64,000 bases of DNA, from assembly GCF_015711015.1 (NCBI RefSeq), contig NZ_CP064653.1, forward strand, positions 930,001 to 994,000, written 5' to 3'. The notes under the pieces are model-generated. The model made no database searches. It saw only the letters and a program-made list of their open reading frames with translations, and had not been told where the DNA came from. The DNA comes from Methylomonas sp. LL1 (GTDB lineage Bacteria > Pseudomonadota > Gammaproteobacteria > Methylococcales > Methylomonadaceae). A program made the position numbers and the translations under genes. Of this stretch, positions 1 to 9,597 are shown one piece after another (positions within the stretch are counted from its first letter, which is position 1; each line of letters opens with the position of its first letter).

Positions 1-549
1 GTTATCTCGGCCGCTGAAACGGAATCCGTCAAAAATCCCGATCAAGATGAGAGCAAACCGGTCGAGCAACCCGTGGTTGCCGGCGGCGTCAGCAGCTTGC
101 AGATCGATCAGCCGAAAAGCCAAGCGGTAAGGATGGTGGGCAGGGCTTTGAGCCGGCAAAAGCTGGAAGTGGTCGAGCGTAACATCGACAAAGGTTATTT
201 TTATGTCAAATTCGATCTGCATGCCGTCAAGGCCACCGATGAAAGTATTTGGGACGAATTGAATTTCTTTTTTGGCGACGATCCGAGTCAGGAACAAGAA
301 TATCGGATTACCGTGCGGCAAATCGAACCTCAATTGTCTCAAGTCACAATACAGGATAGCGCGGGTGTTTCCTTGTCCGATGCCACGGCCAATGCCTTGT
401 TGAAATTGATTACCGACGCCATCAACGAGGTTCAGACTCAGGACGCGAACAAGGGCCCAGCCGAAGCCGAGCCTAAGCCAGAAACCGAGCCTAAACTAGA
501 ATCCGAGCCCGAACCGAAAGCGCCGGATAATCCCGCCAAGCAGGAATAA
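1..549 (+). CDS. bamC: Outer membrane assembly lipoprotein BamC, 3' part
   Basis: The reading frame is open from base 1, so the N-terminus and lipoprotein signal lie outside the window. The visible part carries one BamC/NlpB-type repeat (QAVRMVGRALSRQKLEVVER, then GYFYVKFD), the fold BamC uses in the BAM complex that inserts beta-barrel proteins into the outer membrane. The last ~30 residues are a low-complexity tail rich in Glu, Pro and Lys (repeated EPK/EPE) that looks disordered. A bamC beside a purine-synthesis gene is a common gammaproteobacterial arrangement (dapA-bamC-purC in E. coli; here purL follows). The identification rests on the repeat and this context and is fairly sure. An internal GTG at 73 is not needed as a start, because the frame continues upstream. 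Confidence 0.75.
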   Translation, partial: VISAAETESVKNPDQDESKPVEQPVVAGGVSSLQIDQPKSQAVRMVGRALSRQKLEVVERNIDKGYFYVKFDLHAVKATDESIWDELNFFFGDDPSQEQEYRITVRQIEPQLSQVTIQDSAGVSLSDATANALLKLITDAINEVQTQDANKGPAEAEPKPETEPKLESEPEPKAPDNPAKQE

Positions 550-796
550 TCAGGTTTTATATTTTGTCGATCTTGAGGCGTGGACATCGCCATTGGGATC
601 ACGAACATTAACCGGCGGCGAATTTCCTTGCGCCCTTGGGAGATTTGCCCTTTAGTTTCAAGCGGGCGAATATACCTGGGGTATTTAAGTTAATTTGCTC
701 CTATCCCGAACTTCGCTGAATAGTCAGGTTAATTTTTACAGTTAACGAACCTTCATCAGCTATTTCTAAACGCTTTACCCATAATTCAAGATCGCC

Positions 797-3700
797 ATGT
801 TGACACTTCCCGGAACCGCAGCCCTTTCATCGTTTCGTATCGAAAAATTACTCACCCAGTTGCAAAGTCTGGATAGTGGCATACAAGCCGTGTCGGCCCG
901 TTTCGTGCATTTTGTCCAGCTCGAGGCCGGATTGGCGGATGCGGAAGTTGAAATGTTGAAGCGGTTGCTGGATTACGGATACGCCACGCCGGTAGCGGAC
1001 TTGCAGGGTGACAAGTTGTGGGTCGTTCCGCGTCTGGGCACTATTTCACCCTGGTCCAGCAAGGCCTCTGAAATCGCCGAACGTTGCGGTTTGACAGCGG
1101 TAAAGCGCATCGAGCGCGGTATCGAATATACCATCGTCTCATCCTCGGAATTGAGCGACGCCGTCAAACACCAACTGGCGGCCTTGCTGCACGACCGGAT
1201 GATTCAACAGGTCGTCTATTATGAAGCCGAGCTGGATTTGTTCGCCGAGCATGAGCCCAAACCGCTGCAAAGCGTCGCCATCATAGAACAGGGCAGGGAG
1301 GCTTTGGTCAAGGCCAATACCGAATTGGGTCTGGCTTTGTCGGCCGATGAAATCGATTACCTGACCGACAGCTTTACCAATCTGGGCCGCAACCCGACCG
1401 ATGTCGAGCTGATGATGTTTGCCCAGGCCAACTCCGAACATTGCCGGCATAAAATCTTCAATGCCAGCTGGACCATAGACGGCGAGGAACAAGCCAAGTC
1501 GCTGTTCGCGATGATACGCAACACCCACACTCTGAACCCGCAAGGCGTGTTGTCGGCCTACAGCGACAACTCCTCTGTTCTGGAAGGCCCGACCACTAAG
1601 GTATTCATCCGCGACGCGGCTAATAACTATGCCTACGGCTATGTCGAGGAACAGGCGCACATGTTGATGAAGGTGGAAACCCACAATCATCCGACCGCGA
1701 TTTCCCCGCATCCCGGCGCGGCGACCGGTTCCGGCGGTGAGATTCGCGACGAAGGCGCCACCGGCAGAGGTTCGGCGACCAAGGCCGGCTTGACCGGTTT
1801 CAGCGTTTCGCATCTGAAAATTCCCGGTTTCGAGCAACCTTGGGAAGCCGATTACGGCAAGCCGGAACGTATCGTCTCGGCCTTGGACATCATGCTGGAA
1901 GGCCCGATAGGCGGCGCGGCGTTCAACAACGAATTCGGTCGTCCCAATATCGCCGGTTATTTCCGCAGCTTCGAACAGCCTTCGGAAACTGGAGAGCCCA
2001 ATCAATATCGCGGCTATCACAAGCCGATCATGATCGCCGGCGGCATGGGTAACATCCGGCCGATGCTGGTCGACAAGCATCCAATTCCGGCCGGTTCCTT
2101 GATCGTGATCCTCGGCGGTCCGGCGATGCTGATCGGTTTGGGCGGCGGTGCGGCATCGTCGCAAACCTCCGGCGAAAGCGCGGCGGAGCTGGATTTTGCT
2201 TCGGTGCAGCGCGAAAACCCGGAAATGGAGCGCCGCTGCCAGGAAGTGATCAATCACTGTAATTCCTTAGGGCACAATACGCCTATCGTCTCTATCCACG
2301 ACATCGGCGCCGGCGGGCTGTCCAACGCCGTGCCTGAGATCATTCACGATTGCGACCGTGGCGGCCGTTTCGAACTGCGCAAGGTGCAAAATGCCGATAA
2401 GGGCATGTCGCCTATGCAAATCTGGTGCAACGAGGCCCAGGAACGCTATGTGGTGGCGATCAAACCCGAGTCGCTGGAACTGTTCGAGTCCTTTTGCAAA
2501 CGCGAGCATTGTTTGTATGCGGTGATCGGCCATGCCACCGACGAGGAATATCTGACTTTGAGCGACGAATGGCTGGGCGGTAGTCCTGTCGACTTGCCGA
2601 TGTCGGTGCTGTTCGGCAAGCCGCCGAAAATGCACAGAGATGTAAAACGACTGCAAAAAAAATTGCCGGACTTGGTTCTGCAAAATGTCGAGCTGGCCGA
2701 AGCCGTCAAGCGCGTGCTGGCGTTCCCGGCCGTGGCCGACAAGAGCTTCTTGATCCATATCGGCGACCGTTCGGTGACAGGTTTGGTGGCGCGTGATCAA
2801 ATGATAGGCCCATGGCAAGTACCGGTGGCCGATGTCGCGGTGACGGCCTCCGGTTTTTATGCGCATAGCGGTGAAGCGATGGCGATGGGCGAACGCACGC
2901 CATTAGCCGTTATCGACGGTCCGGCTTCCGGACGCATGGCAATAGGCGAAGCCTTGACCAATCTGGCGGCGGCCCGAATCGGCAAATTGAATGACGTGAA
3001 GCTGTCGGCCAACTGGATGGCGGCTTGCGGTAGCCCCGGCGAAGACGCGGCCCTGTTCGATACCGTCAAGGCGGTGGGCATGGAATTGTGTCCGGAATTG
3101 GGCATCGCAATTCCGGTCGGCAAAGACTCCTTGTCGATGAAATCCGTTTGGAAGGATGGCGGAAGCGGTCGCTCTCAGCATCCTGCTTCCCGCGACACTA
3201 GCACATCCATGTCCGTCGGTCGTTCACAACATCCTGTTTCCCACGACACTAGCACATCCTTATCCGTCGAAAAGACCATGACTTCGCCGTTGTCACTGAT
3301 CATCACCGCTTTCGCTCCGGTGCTGGATGTTCGCAAGACGCTGACGCCGGAACTCAAGGATTCGGATAGCGTGCTGCTGCTGATCGATCTGGGGCAGGGC
3401 AAAAATCGCCTCGGCGGCTCGGTGCTGGCCCAGGTCTACAACCAGATCGGCAACCAAGCGCCGGATTTGGACGCCGCCGGTTTATTCAAACGTTTTTTCG
3501 ATACCATCCAATCCTTGAACGAACAAGGCTTGATTTTGGCCTATCACGACCGCGCCGACGGCGGCTTGCTGGCGACCGTAACCGAGATGCTGTTTGCGGC
3601 CCGCAAAGGCGTCGATCTGGATATTTCCGAACTGGGCGGCGACGCCTTGGCGGCCTTGTTCAACGAAGAGTTGGGCGCGGTGCTGCAAGTTAAAAAATCC

Positions 3701-4768
3701 GAGCTGGATCATATCGCCCGCCTGCTGGATCAAGCCGGACTCGATGAGTTCACGCACATCGTCGGCAAGGTGGTCTCAGGTCAACGGCTGCGTATCGTTC
3801 AAAACGGTAATGAACTCTTTAGCGCCGAACGCGCCGAACTGCAGCAAACCTGGTCGGAAGTCAGTTACCGGATGCAGGCTCTGCGCGACAATCCCGATTG
3901 CGCCCGCCAGCAATTCGAGCGTATCGCCGACGATAGCGATCCTGGCTTGTCGGTCGTCTTGACTTACGACCTCAACGACGACATCGCCGCAAAATTTGCT
4001 GGTGCGGCGCGGCCAAAAGTCGCGATCCTGCGCGAGCAGGGCGTCAACGGCCATGTCGAAATGGCGGCGGCCTTCGATAGGGCCGGTTTCGCGGCGATCG
4101 ACGTGCACATGACCGACATCATCAGCGGCAGGGTTAGCTTGAGCGAGTTCACAGGTCTCGTGGCTTGCGGCGGCTTTTCCTACGGCGACGTGCTGGGTGC
4201 CGGCGGCGGCTGGGCCAAGTCGATTTTGTTCAACGCCAAGGCGCGTGACGAATTCGCGGCTTTCTTTGCCCGCAAGGATACCTTTGGTTTGGGCGTCTGC
4301 AACGGTTGCCAGATGATGTCGGGGCTGAAAGACATCATTCCCGGTGCCGAGCATTGGCCGCAGTTCAAGCGCAATTTGTCCGAGCAGTTCGAGGCGCGGG
4401 TGGCGATGGTCAAGGTACAGGCATCGCCGTCGATTTTCTTTACCGGCATGGAAGGTTCAATGCTGCCGGTCGTCGTCGCACATGGCGAAGGGCGGGCGGA
4501 GTTCGGTGAGCAAAATCCCGCTAGCGCGCAGGTTGCGATCAACTATGTCGACAACTACGGTAACGAAACCGAAGCCTTCCCGGCCAACCCCAACGGTTCG
4601 CCGAATGGCATCACCGGCCTGACTACTTCCGACGGTCGTTTCACCATCATGATGCCGCATCCCGAGCGTTGCTTCCGCGCCGTGCAGAACTCCTGGCATC
4701 CGGCTGATTGGTCGGAAGACGGCGCTTGGCTGCGGATGTTCAGAAATGCACGGGTTTGGGTGGGGTAA
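797..4768 (+). CDS. purL: Phosphoribosylformylglycinamidine synthase (FGAM synthase)
   Basis: Converts FGAR, glutamine and ATP to FGAM in de novo purine synthesis. It is the large single-chain PurL of gammaproteobacteria (1323 aa; about 1295 in E. coli). The order is an N-terminal domain, the ATP-binding synthase halves ([19 protein letters not shown]; later [11 protein letters not shown]), and a C-terminal class I glutamine amidotransferase from about residue 1072. The amidotransferase has its nucleophile Cys near 1168 ([11 protein letters not shown]) and His/Glu near 1288-1290 (PHPERC). Residues about 791-824 are an insertion made of two near-identical 17-residue units, sitting between [10 protein letters not shown] and the conserved [11 protein letters not shown]. 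The E. coli protein has only a short linker there. The frame is intact across the insert, so the enzyme is probably functional. Confidence 0.97.
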   Translation: MLTLPGTAALSSFRIEKLLTQLQSLDSGIQAVSARFVHFVQLEAGLADAEVEMLKRLLDYGYATPVADLQGDKLWVVPRLGTISPWSSKASEIAERCGLTAVKRIERGIEYTIVSSSELSDAVKHQLAALLHDRMIQQVVYYEAELDLFAEHEPKPLQSVAIIEQGREALVKANTELGLALSADEIDYLTDSFTNLGRNPTDVELMMFAQANSEHCRHKIFNASWTIDGEEQAKSLFAMIRNTHTLNPQGVLSAYSDNSSVLEGPTTKVFIRDAANNYAYGYVEEQAHMLMKVETHNHPTAISPHPGAATGSGGEIRDEGATGRGSATKAGLTGFSVSHLKIPGFEQPWEADYGKPERIVSALDIMLEGPIGGAAFNNEFGRPNIAGYFRSFEQPSETGEPNQYRGYHKPIMIAGGMGNIRPMLVDKHPIPAGSLIVILGGPAMLIGLGGGAASSQTSGESAAELDFASVQRENPEMERRCQEVINHCNSLGHNTPIVSIHDIGAGGLSNAVPEIIHDCDRGGRFELRKVQNADKGMSPMQIWCNEAQERYVVAIKPESLELFESFCKREHCLYAVIGHATDEEYLTLSDEWLGGSPVDLPMSVLFGKPPKMHRDVKRLQKKLPDLVLQNVELAEAVKRVLAFPAVADKSFLIHIGDRSVTGLVARDQMIGPWQVPVADVAVTASGFYAHSGEAMAMGERTPLAVIDGPASGRMAIGEALTNLAAARIGKLNDVKLSANWMAACGSPGEDAALFDTVKAVGMELCPELGIAIPVGKDSLSMKSVWKDGGSGRSQHPASRDTSTSMSVGRSQHPVSHDTSTSLSVEKTMTSPLSLIITAFAPVLDVRKTLTPELKDSDSVLLLIDLGQGKNRLGGSVLAQVYNQIGNQAPDLDAAGLFKRFFDTIQSLNEQGLILAYHDRADGGLLATVTEMLFAARKGVDLDISELGGDALAALFNEELGAVLQVKKSELDHIARLLDQAGLDEFTHIVGKVVSGQRLRIVQNGNELFSAERAELQQTWSEVSYRMQALRDNPDCARQQFERIADDSDPGLSVVLTYDLNDDIAAKFAGAARPKVAILREQGVNGHVEMAAAFDRAGFAAIDVHMTDIISGRVSLSEFTGLVACGGFSYGDVLGAGGGWAKSILFNAKARDEFAAFFARKDTFGLGVCNGCQMMSGLKDIIPGAEHWPQFKRNLSEQFEARVAMVKVQASPSIFFTGMEGSMLPVVVAHGEGRAEFGEQNPASAQVAINYVDNYGNETEAFPANPNGSPNGITGLTTSDGRFTIMMPHPERCFRAVQNSWHPADWSEDGAWLRMFRNARVWVG
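3167..3268 (+). repeat. Two tandem 51-bp units inside purL
   Basis: Units 3167-3217 and 3218-3268 match at 44 of 51 positions by my count. Each encodes 17 residues of the form GRSQHPxSxDTSTSxSV. The length is a multiple of three and leaves the purL frame open. Much of it is Ser, Thr, His and Gln, unlike the flanking conserved enzyme sequence. Origin unknown: either a duplicated short insertion or a dispersed repeat that landed in a tolerant loop. Confidence 0.85.
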
Positions 4769-4781
4769 ATCAGTAGCCGCC

Positions 4782-5264
4782 ATGGCTAGGCTGGCGGCGG
4801 TTTTGATGGTCTTTTTTTCCGCTTCGATGCCGGTGGCAGCGGTTGCCGACGGCGTCAGGATTTACAAGGCGGCTCATAAGCTACAAGTGTTGGACGGTCG
4901 CCGAGTGCTTTACGAGTTTCCGGTCAGTCTGGGGCGCAATCCGCAAGGCCACAAACTTCAGGAAGGCGACGGACGCACACCGGAAGGCATGTACCGGCTG
5001 GATTACAAAAATCCGGCCAGCGCCTTTTATAAAGCTATTCACATTTCCTATCCTAATTCGAAAGACGTTGCCGCCGCCAAGCAACGCGGCGTCGATCCCG
5101 GCGGACAAGTCATGATACACGGCCAGCGCAACGGTCTGGGTTGGCTGTGGTTTATCAGCCGCTTTTTCGACTGGACCCAGGGCTGTGTGGCGTTGAGCGA
5201 CGATGATATGGATTTACTCTGGAATGCCGTTGATGCGGGCACGACGGTTGAAATTTTGCCGTGA
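4782..5264 (+). CDS. L,D-transpeptidase family protein (YkuD domain)
   Basis: Predicted periplasmic enzyme of about 160 aa that would act on peptidoglycan cross-links or protein-peptidoglycan links. It starts with a signal peptide (MARLAAVLMVFF, cleavage probably after AVA). The YkuD domain follows, with the signature His near 113 (MIHGQ) and catalytic Cys near 135 (TQGCVAL). I chose the ATG at 4782 because it puts the signal peptide at the extreme N-terminus. An in-frame ATG at 4746 would add 12 residues and overlap the end of purL. It lacks the LysM domain of the larger ErfK/YbiS proteins. It follows purL closely and may be co-transcribed. The exact reaction (3-3 cross-linking or other) cannot be told from sequence. 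Confidence 0.88.
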   Translation: MARLAAVLMVFFSASMPVAAVADGVRIYKAAHKLQVLDGRRVLYEFPVSLGRNPQGHKLQEGDGRTPEGMYRLDYKNPASAFYKAIHISYPNSKDVAAAKQRGVDPGGQVMIHGQRNGLGWLWFISRFFDWTQGCVALSDDDMDLLWNAVDAGTTVEILP

Positions 5265-5487
5265 ATTTAGTTGGCGATACATAATGCGCCAAACTATCCG
5301 GAGCCAACCTGAGCGCAATATAACTCGCGCCTATTGATATTCCATGGGTTTGTAGCCAACCAGTTGGCTTTTGATAATAGTTGCCCCTATATTTTTTCTG
5401 GTATATAAAGTTATCCCGCACCGACCACAATTTGTCAGCGCCGTGACACTGCCTTCAGTGCCCACTGTGTCCAAGGGGAGAAGAACG

Positions 5488-5952
5488 ATGGCAATCAAAC
5501 TTGATGTTCCGCTGTTGGCGCAGGAAATGCCTAACTGCTGCTGGCACACTGCGGCTATGATGATCTGGTTGTACCACCAACAGAAGACTCATCGTCAGGG
5601 ACCAATGAATACGGTGCCCGAGGCTTACGCGCGGGCCGCAACGCAACCGCTCTACTGGGCCGAATTCATCACGTTGGCTAAGAACGTCGGCATGATCGGC
5701 TTGCCAATGGCCAACAACTACAGCGTAGAGAGTCTCACCCAAATGCTGACCAATTCCGGCCCGCTCTGGTGCTGCGGGATGTGGTACGGTGCCTGTCATG
5801 TAATCGTGCTCACCGGCGTCGAACCGGGTATCGTCTACCTCAACGATCCGGACAGAGGTGTTAGGAAGACCGGTACGATCAACTGGTTTAACCAGAAGCT
5901 TTATAGTGCCGCGAGTTGCTCCATCATGGTGAAAGACCCAACCAGATATTGA
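5488..5952 (+). CDS. Papain-like cysteine protease (AvrRpt2/C70-like)
   Basis: A 154-aa single-domain protein. I chose the ATG at 5488 because AGGGGAG lies just upstream; the frame is open further back but only from a TTG. Catalytic elements resemble the C39_2/C70 papain-like families: VPLLAQ then a Cys-Cys-Trp with the likely nucleophile at Cys18, a His near 104 (GACHVIVLTG) and Asn-Asp-Pro near 119-121 (YLNDPDRG). There is no signal peptide, transporter or prepeptide gene nearby, so the bacteriocin-processing role typical of C39 enzymes is not supported. The family includes a plant-pathogen effector (AvrRpt2) but also many uncharacterised bacterial proteins. Cellular role unknown. Confidence 0.75.
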   Translation: MAIKLDVPLLAQEMPNCCWHTAAMMIWLYHQQKTHRQGPMNTVPEAYARAATQPLYWAEFITLAKNVGMIGLPMANNYSVESLTQMLTNSGPLWCCGMWYGACHVIVLTGVEPGIVYLNDPDRGVRKTGTINWFNQKLYSAASCSIMVKDPTRY

Positions 5953-6247
5953 TCACGGCGGGGAGCTTAAGCGTTTAAACGTATTAATGTCGGACGCCAA
6001 TATGTGCGCAATACGACGGTTGCCCATTCACTGATTAAAACTGCATCCGTTTCGGGCGTGCGAAATTGTCCAAGCGGCGAGAGTTGATGCACAAAAGGTA
6101 AATCCCATCGGACTTACCAAACCCCGAAGGGTCTATAATAACCTTACGTCGGCCATTGTTTAGTTTTGGCAGCTGGCTGGCGGCGTATTTTCCGGAATGG
6201 CCTTCGTTGTGTCGCCCAGTTCTAATGTTTTAAAAGGATAAAAAACT
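5953..6247. other. Intergenic region before the cyclic-nucleotide-binding gene
   Basis: About 295 bp without a convincing reading frame. The only clear signal is a perfect -10 hexamer at 6134-6139 (separate entry). No terminator with a T-run follows the protease gene. Confidence 0.5.
6111..6139 (+). promoter_or_regulatory. Possible sigma-70 promoter for the gene at 6248
   Basis: TATAAT at 6134-6139 is a perfect -10. The matching -35 at 17-bp spacing (GACTTA, 6111-6116) is poor, so either an activator helps or the hit is fortuitous. It would leave an untranslated leader of about 100 nt. Confidence 0.35.
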
Positions 6248-6706
6248 ATGCAAAAATTAACCGCGCTGTTCTCCGATCCCGACTTTATTGCCACGGTTGC
6301 TTCTGAAAAAATCTCCTATCCCGCCAATAGCCCCATAGTCGAAGAAGGCGACGAAGGGCAAGATTTGTTTATCATTAGACACGGAGAAGTAGAAGTCAGC
6401 TACAACCTGCATGACGATGCCTACGACCAGCCGGCACGCATCACCCGCTTGGCGGATGGCGACGTTTTCGGCGAACTCTCCATGTTTGATGGCGGGCCGC
6501 GTAGTGCGGAGGTTAAGGCATTAACCGATTGCGAAGTCTTTAAGGTAGACGGTCCCGCGTTGATCGCTTACCTCGATGGCCATCCCGCGACAGGCTATTT
6601 TGTGCTGCGGGAGTTGTTCATGCGTTTGATTATGCAGATGCGCCAAAACAATTTACGCACAAAAATGGCTCTGCAAATGTACTTTCATGAGCACGCCGAC
6701 GACTAA
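6248..6706 (+). CDS. Cyclic nucleotide-binding domain protein
   Basis: A 152-aa protein that is essentially one cNMP-binding (CRP/PKA-type) beta-barrel domain followed by a helical tail; there is no DNA-binding helix-turn-helix or enzyme domain. The phosphate-binding cassette is visible as FGELSMFDGGPRSAEV, keeping the Glu and Arg that contact the cyclic nucleotide in true binders, so ligand binding is plausible. The ribosome site AAGGA precedes the ATG. Stand-alone cNMP domains may act as regulatory subunits in trans, but no partner enzyme is visible nearby. Role unknown. Confidence 0.85.
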   Translation: MQKLTALFSDPDFIATVASEKISYPANSPIVEEGDEGQDLFIIRHGEVEVSYNLHDDAYDQPARITRLADGDVFGELSMFDGGPRSAEVKALTDCEVFKVDGPALIAYLDGHPATGYFVLRELFMRLIMQMRQNNLRTKMALQMYFHEHADD

Positions 6707-6734
6707 TTTGTACTGGTGAGTTATCTCGATAACC

Positions 6735-6772
6735 TAGGGCTGTTCGGATAGCGTAGCCCTATTACGAACAGC
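6735..6772 (+). other. Interleaved inverted repeats (pseudoknot-like)
   Basis: TAGGGCT (6735-6741) pairs with AGCCCTA (6755-6761). GCTGTTCG (6739-6746) pairs with CGAACAGC (6765-6772). The two stems interleave, so the RNA could fold as an H-type pseudoknot or switch between two hairpins. It lies 29 bp after the cyclic-nucleotide-binding gene. No T-run follows, so an ordinary terminator is not supported. Confidence 0.5.
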
Positions 6773-6995
6773 TTGGGCATGCCTCGTGCCTAGGTTTCAC
6801 GGTTTTTCTAATTCCGCCGATTGCTTTTGGGGGTCGCGAATATAGCCTTTCATCTTGCGTCGATCGCCTGAGTTACAATCTATTATTTCCTAATCAACAA
6901 TAAAGCATCAATAAATATCGGTATTGTATATTTATTGTAAGCCTTTATAGTTAAGCCGCACTCATTAATCGACTGAACTCAGTCTAGGCGGCGGT

Positions 6996-7187
6996 ATGGG
7001 CAAATCGCAAAATCCGTACAAATATATTATTTTCGGACTGGTTTCTTTGATCGGTCTGTTTAGTTTTCTTCCGGGCGAATTCGTGATTTCCACGCTACTC
7101 TTTGCCGCGGTGACTTATGGTGGCGTGTTGATGATCCAATCCGCAATAGCACGCGACTTGAAAACCAAAAAGACCAACAAGACTTAA
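6996..7187 (+). CDS. Small membrane protein, unknown function
   Basis: A 63-aa protein with two hydrophobic segments (about residues 9-24 and 29-48) and a basic C-terminal tail ending in Lys/Thr, as expected for a two-pass inner-membrane miniprotein. A purine-rich GGCGG lies just before the ATG. I do not recognise a family. It is probably real, given the clean two-segment layout, but short enough that chance cannot be excluded. No neighbour suggests a function. Confidence 0.5.
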   Translation: MGKSQNPYKYIIFGLVSLIGLFSFLPGEFVISTLLFAAVTYGGVLMIQSAIARDLKTKKTNKT

Positions 7188-7416
7188 TGCCATGACGGGG
7201 GCTTTCTTCCGCAAGGGTTGTTAAACAAGCTCGGGCGAATGGTAACATTTCGCGCCGAGCTTCATCCGGGAGCGGAACCAGCTTGCCTTATTGGCGTTTC
7301 GAGACACTTTTGAACCTTTGACCGGGGCAGTTAATCGGATAATTGGGTTTAGCCGCATGGCAAAGGCTTTATTACCCTAGCGCAAAAAACCGCCGATAAA
7401 GGTCCGGAGGCTCGTC

Positions 7417-9012
7417 ATGCGTCTTAAGTTCATCTTTTTCACGGCTCCTTCCGACAAGCTCGGCTTTCTTGCGTTGTGGCGATGTCGGTCCTTGGCCGAG
7501 GGCCATCAATTAATCGGCTTTATGATGAAGCGTAGCCTGCTGGTCTCATCATTGGTCGCTATCCTTGCCTTAACTCTTTCAGCCTGCGCCGGATCGAAAT
7601 GGTTTTCTCCCGCTGCGCCGGCGATGCGGGAAGTAGACTGCGAGCGCCTTTTTACTGAGTTTGACCGGTTGGTAGCCGAGCAGGGCACCGCAGATGCCGG
7701 GGCGGTTCGGGTGCCTGACTTTCCCGAGCTTCGACTCGACCGCTTTCTGGCGTCCTTCGCGGAAGACAAACCGACAGGGAAGGCTTATGCCGCCTGGTTT
7801 GAGCGCATGCGAAAGCTGGATGAAACAGTCCGTTTGATCGAATGGCGCAACCTGCCGCCCGAAGCCGTATCCTCGCTGATAGCTTCTCATGGGCCTAATG
7901 TTGGGACGGTATTGAATGTCTGCGGACAAATCCTGGCCGAGCGGGATCTGAATTCGGCGGATCGGCGAGCGCGCTTGCTTTCGGCGGTAGAACCACCCGA
8001 CGCTTATTCGACTTGGCGGCGCTTGTTCGGATTCTATTTTTTGAGCCGTTGGGCCATCGTCGGTGGCGTTTGGCGGGTGCAGCGGGAAATGCGCGAACCC
8101 TTCATCACGCCGGTATTGCCCCACTCCGCCGCAGGGCTATCGATCCGCTATGGGCCGGCCAAGCCGGAAACGCTGGATGCGGCCGAAGTTGCCGAGATTC
8201 TGCAACAGTCGACTGCTAACCCGTTGCGTATTCCGGAGCCTTCCACGGAGCAATTGGCTCGATTGTTTTCCGGTTTTGCGCCGGTATGGGTCATCGACAC
8301 GGAAAATGACAACGATAGGATCGGTAGCGCCCGCATCGACGCAAATGGAATTAATTTCATAGATACCACACAAGCCAGCGTTTATCGCCTACCTTCCCAT
8401 ACCCGCTACGGCGGACAAGTGTTGCTGCAACTGAATTACCTGATCTGGTTTCCAGCTCGCCCAGCAGCAAGCCGAATCGATATTTACGCCGGCCGTTTCG
8501 ACGGACTGATTTGGCGCGTCACCCTGGGGCCGGACGGCAAGCCACTGGCTTATGACAGCATACATCCCTGCGGTTGTTATTATCAGATCTTTCCGGGCGA
8601 AGGGGTCAAGGTTGTACAACCCCAAGACGGCAGCGAACCGATCTTGTCGCCGATGCCGATTCTTGGCCTAAAGCGCGGCCAGCGGCTAGCCATCCATCTC
8701 GGTTCAGGAAGCCATTTTATCCATCGCATCTCGGTGGAAAAAAGCGCGCCTGAATCCGTGGTGTATGACTCGCTTGATTACGACCAACTCCGCTCGCTGA
8801 CTTTGCCCAACGGTCGGCAACGCAGTTTTTTTGATCAGGATGGTTTGGTAACGGGCAGCGAGCGAGCGGAAAGATTCCTGCTCTGGCCTATGGGCGTGCC
8901 GAGCGCCGGCGCCATGCGGCAATGGGGAACCCATGCCATTGCTTTCCTGGGTAAACGCCATTTCGATGACCCATGGCTATTGGAAAAGCTAATCCGGCCA
9001 CTGTGGAAATAG
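7417..9012 (+). CDS. Putative lipoprotein of unknown function
   Basis: Large protein with a lipoprotein-type signal: MMKRSLLVSSLVAILALTL followed by the lipobox LSAC, then Ala-Gly. The start is ambiguous. The ATG at 7417 has a strong ribosome site (GGAGG at 7406-7410, 6 nt away) and gives 531 aa, but buries the signal 35 residues in. The ATG at 7522 puts the signal first (496 aa) but has no visible ribosome site. The mature part is soluble, mixed alpha/beta and rich in Trp and Arg, with a pair of close cysteines (HPCGCYYQIF). I recognise no catalytic motif or named family. It stands alone between a small membrane protein and the convergent ypeA gene. Probably outer-membrane anchored if the lipobox is used. 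Confidence 0.7.
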   Translation: MRLKFIFFTAPSDKLGFLALWRCRSLAEGHQLIGFMMKRSLLVSSLVAILALTLSACAGSKWFSPAAPAMREVDCERLFTEFDRLVAEQGTADAGAVRVPDFPELRLDRFLASFAEDKPTGKAYAAWFERMRKLDETVRLIEWRNLPPEAVSSLIASHGPNVGTVLNVCGQILAERDLNSADRRARLLSAVEPPDAYSTWRRLFGFYFLSRWAIVGGVWRVQREMREPFITPVLPHSAAGLSIRYGPAKPETLDAAEVAEILQQSTANPLRIPEPSTEQLARLFSGFAPVWVIDTENDNDRIGSARIDANGINFIDTTQASVYRLPSHTRYGGQVLLQLNYLIWFPARPAASRIDIYAGRFDGLIWRVTLGPDGKPLAYDSIHPCGCYYQIFPGEGVKVVQPQDGSEPILSPMPILGLKRGQRLAIHLGSGSHFIHRISVEKSAPESVVYDSLDYDQLRSLTLPNGRQRSFFDQDGLVTGSERAERFLLWPMGVPSAGAMRQWGTHAIAFLGKRHFDDPWLLEKLIRPLWK

Positions 9013-9076
9013 GCGAGGGGAAGGTTTGCCGAAATCGGAAACGAGAGGAAACAACAACAGCGGCGAGCGAGCCGGA

Positions 9077-9508
9077 TTATTCCGGTGCCCGGTCGTGAAT
9101 TAGCCGTTTGCCGAGGCTGATGACGTCGTCCTGGACGTAGCCGAGTTTGCGATAGAATTCCAGCACATCCAGGTTGCCGGTGCGTACTTGCAGGTTTAGT
9201 TTCGGGCAGCCGCGTGCCGTCAGCAAGCGTTCCGCTTCATTCATCAACTGCCGACCCAGCGACAGGCGACGTTTGTCGGCCGCGACGGCCAGATAATTGA
9301 CCCAGCCGCGATGGCCGTCGAAGCCGACCATCGCGGTAGCGATAACATTCTGCTCGGCATCGATACCGACCAGAAACAGTTCCGGTTGCACGCCAAGCTT
9401 GCGCTCGATGTCGCGGTCGGGATCGTTCCAGGGCCGGAGCAAGCCGCACTCATCCCACAACCTGATCACGGCGTTTCGGTCGGCGGTTTGAAACGGGCGG
9501 ATTTTCAT
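9077..9508 (-). CDS. ypeA: GNAT-family acetyltransferase YpeA
   Basis: A 143-aa single GNAT domain that would transfer an acetyl group from acetyl-CoA. It matches E. coli YpeA closely as I recall it: the N-terminal LWDECGLLRPWNDPDRDIER, the acceptor-side VGFDGHRGWVNYLAV, the ARGCPKLNLQV strand and the C-terminal SLGKRLIHD. The acetyl-CoA loop (normally Q/RxxGxG/A) reads RRLSLGRQL, a slightly relaxed form. The physiological substrate of YpeA is not settled. It is convergent with the lipoprotein-like gene upstream and lies close to dtd on the same strand. Confidence 0.85.
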   Translation of the reverse strand: MKIRPFQTADRNAVIRLWDECGLLRPWNDPDRDIERKLGVQPELFLVGIDAEQNVIATAMVGFDGHRGWVNYLAVAADKRRLSLGRQLMNEAERLLTARGCPKLNLQVRTGNLDVLEFYRKLGYVQDDVISLGKRLIHDRAPE

Positions 9509-9597
9509 TTAGGCGATTTATTTCAATAAATGTACTCAAGCCAAGTAATTTAGCGTTGAACTAGCTGAGCCGACGTCAACTCTTCGCTTCCTGGCGG

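Noticed and set aside
1139-2257. Long minus-strand frame within purL
   Set aside because: Shadow of purL on the other strand; no domain, and purL is certain.
3167-3268. Tandem repeat as a CRISPR fragment
   Set aside because: Units are contiguous without spacers, in frame and coding.
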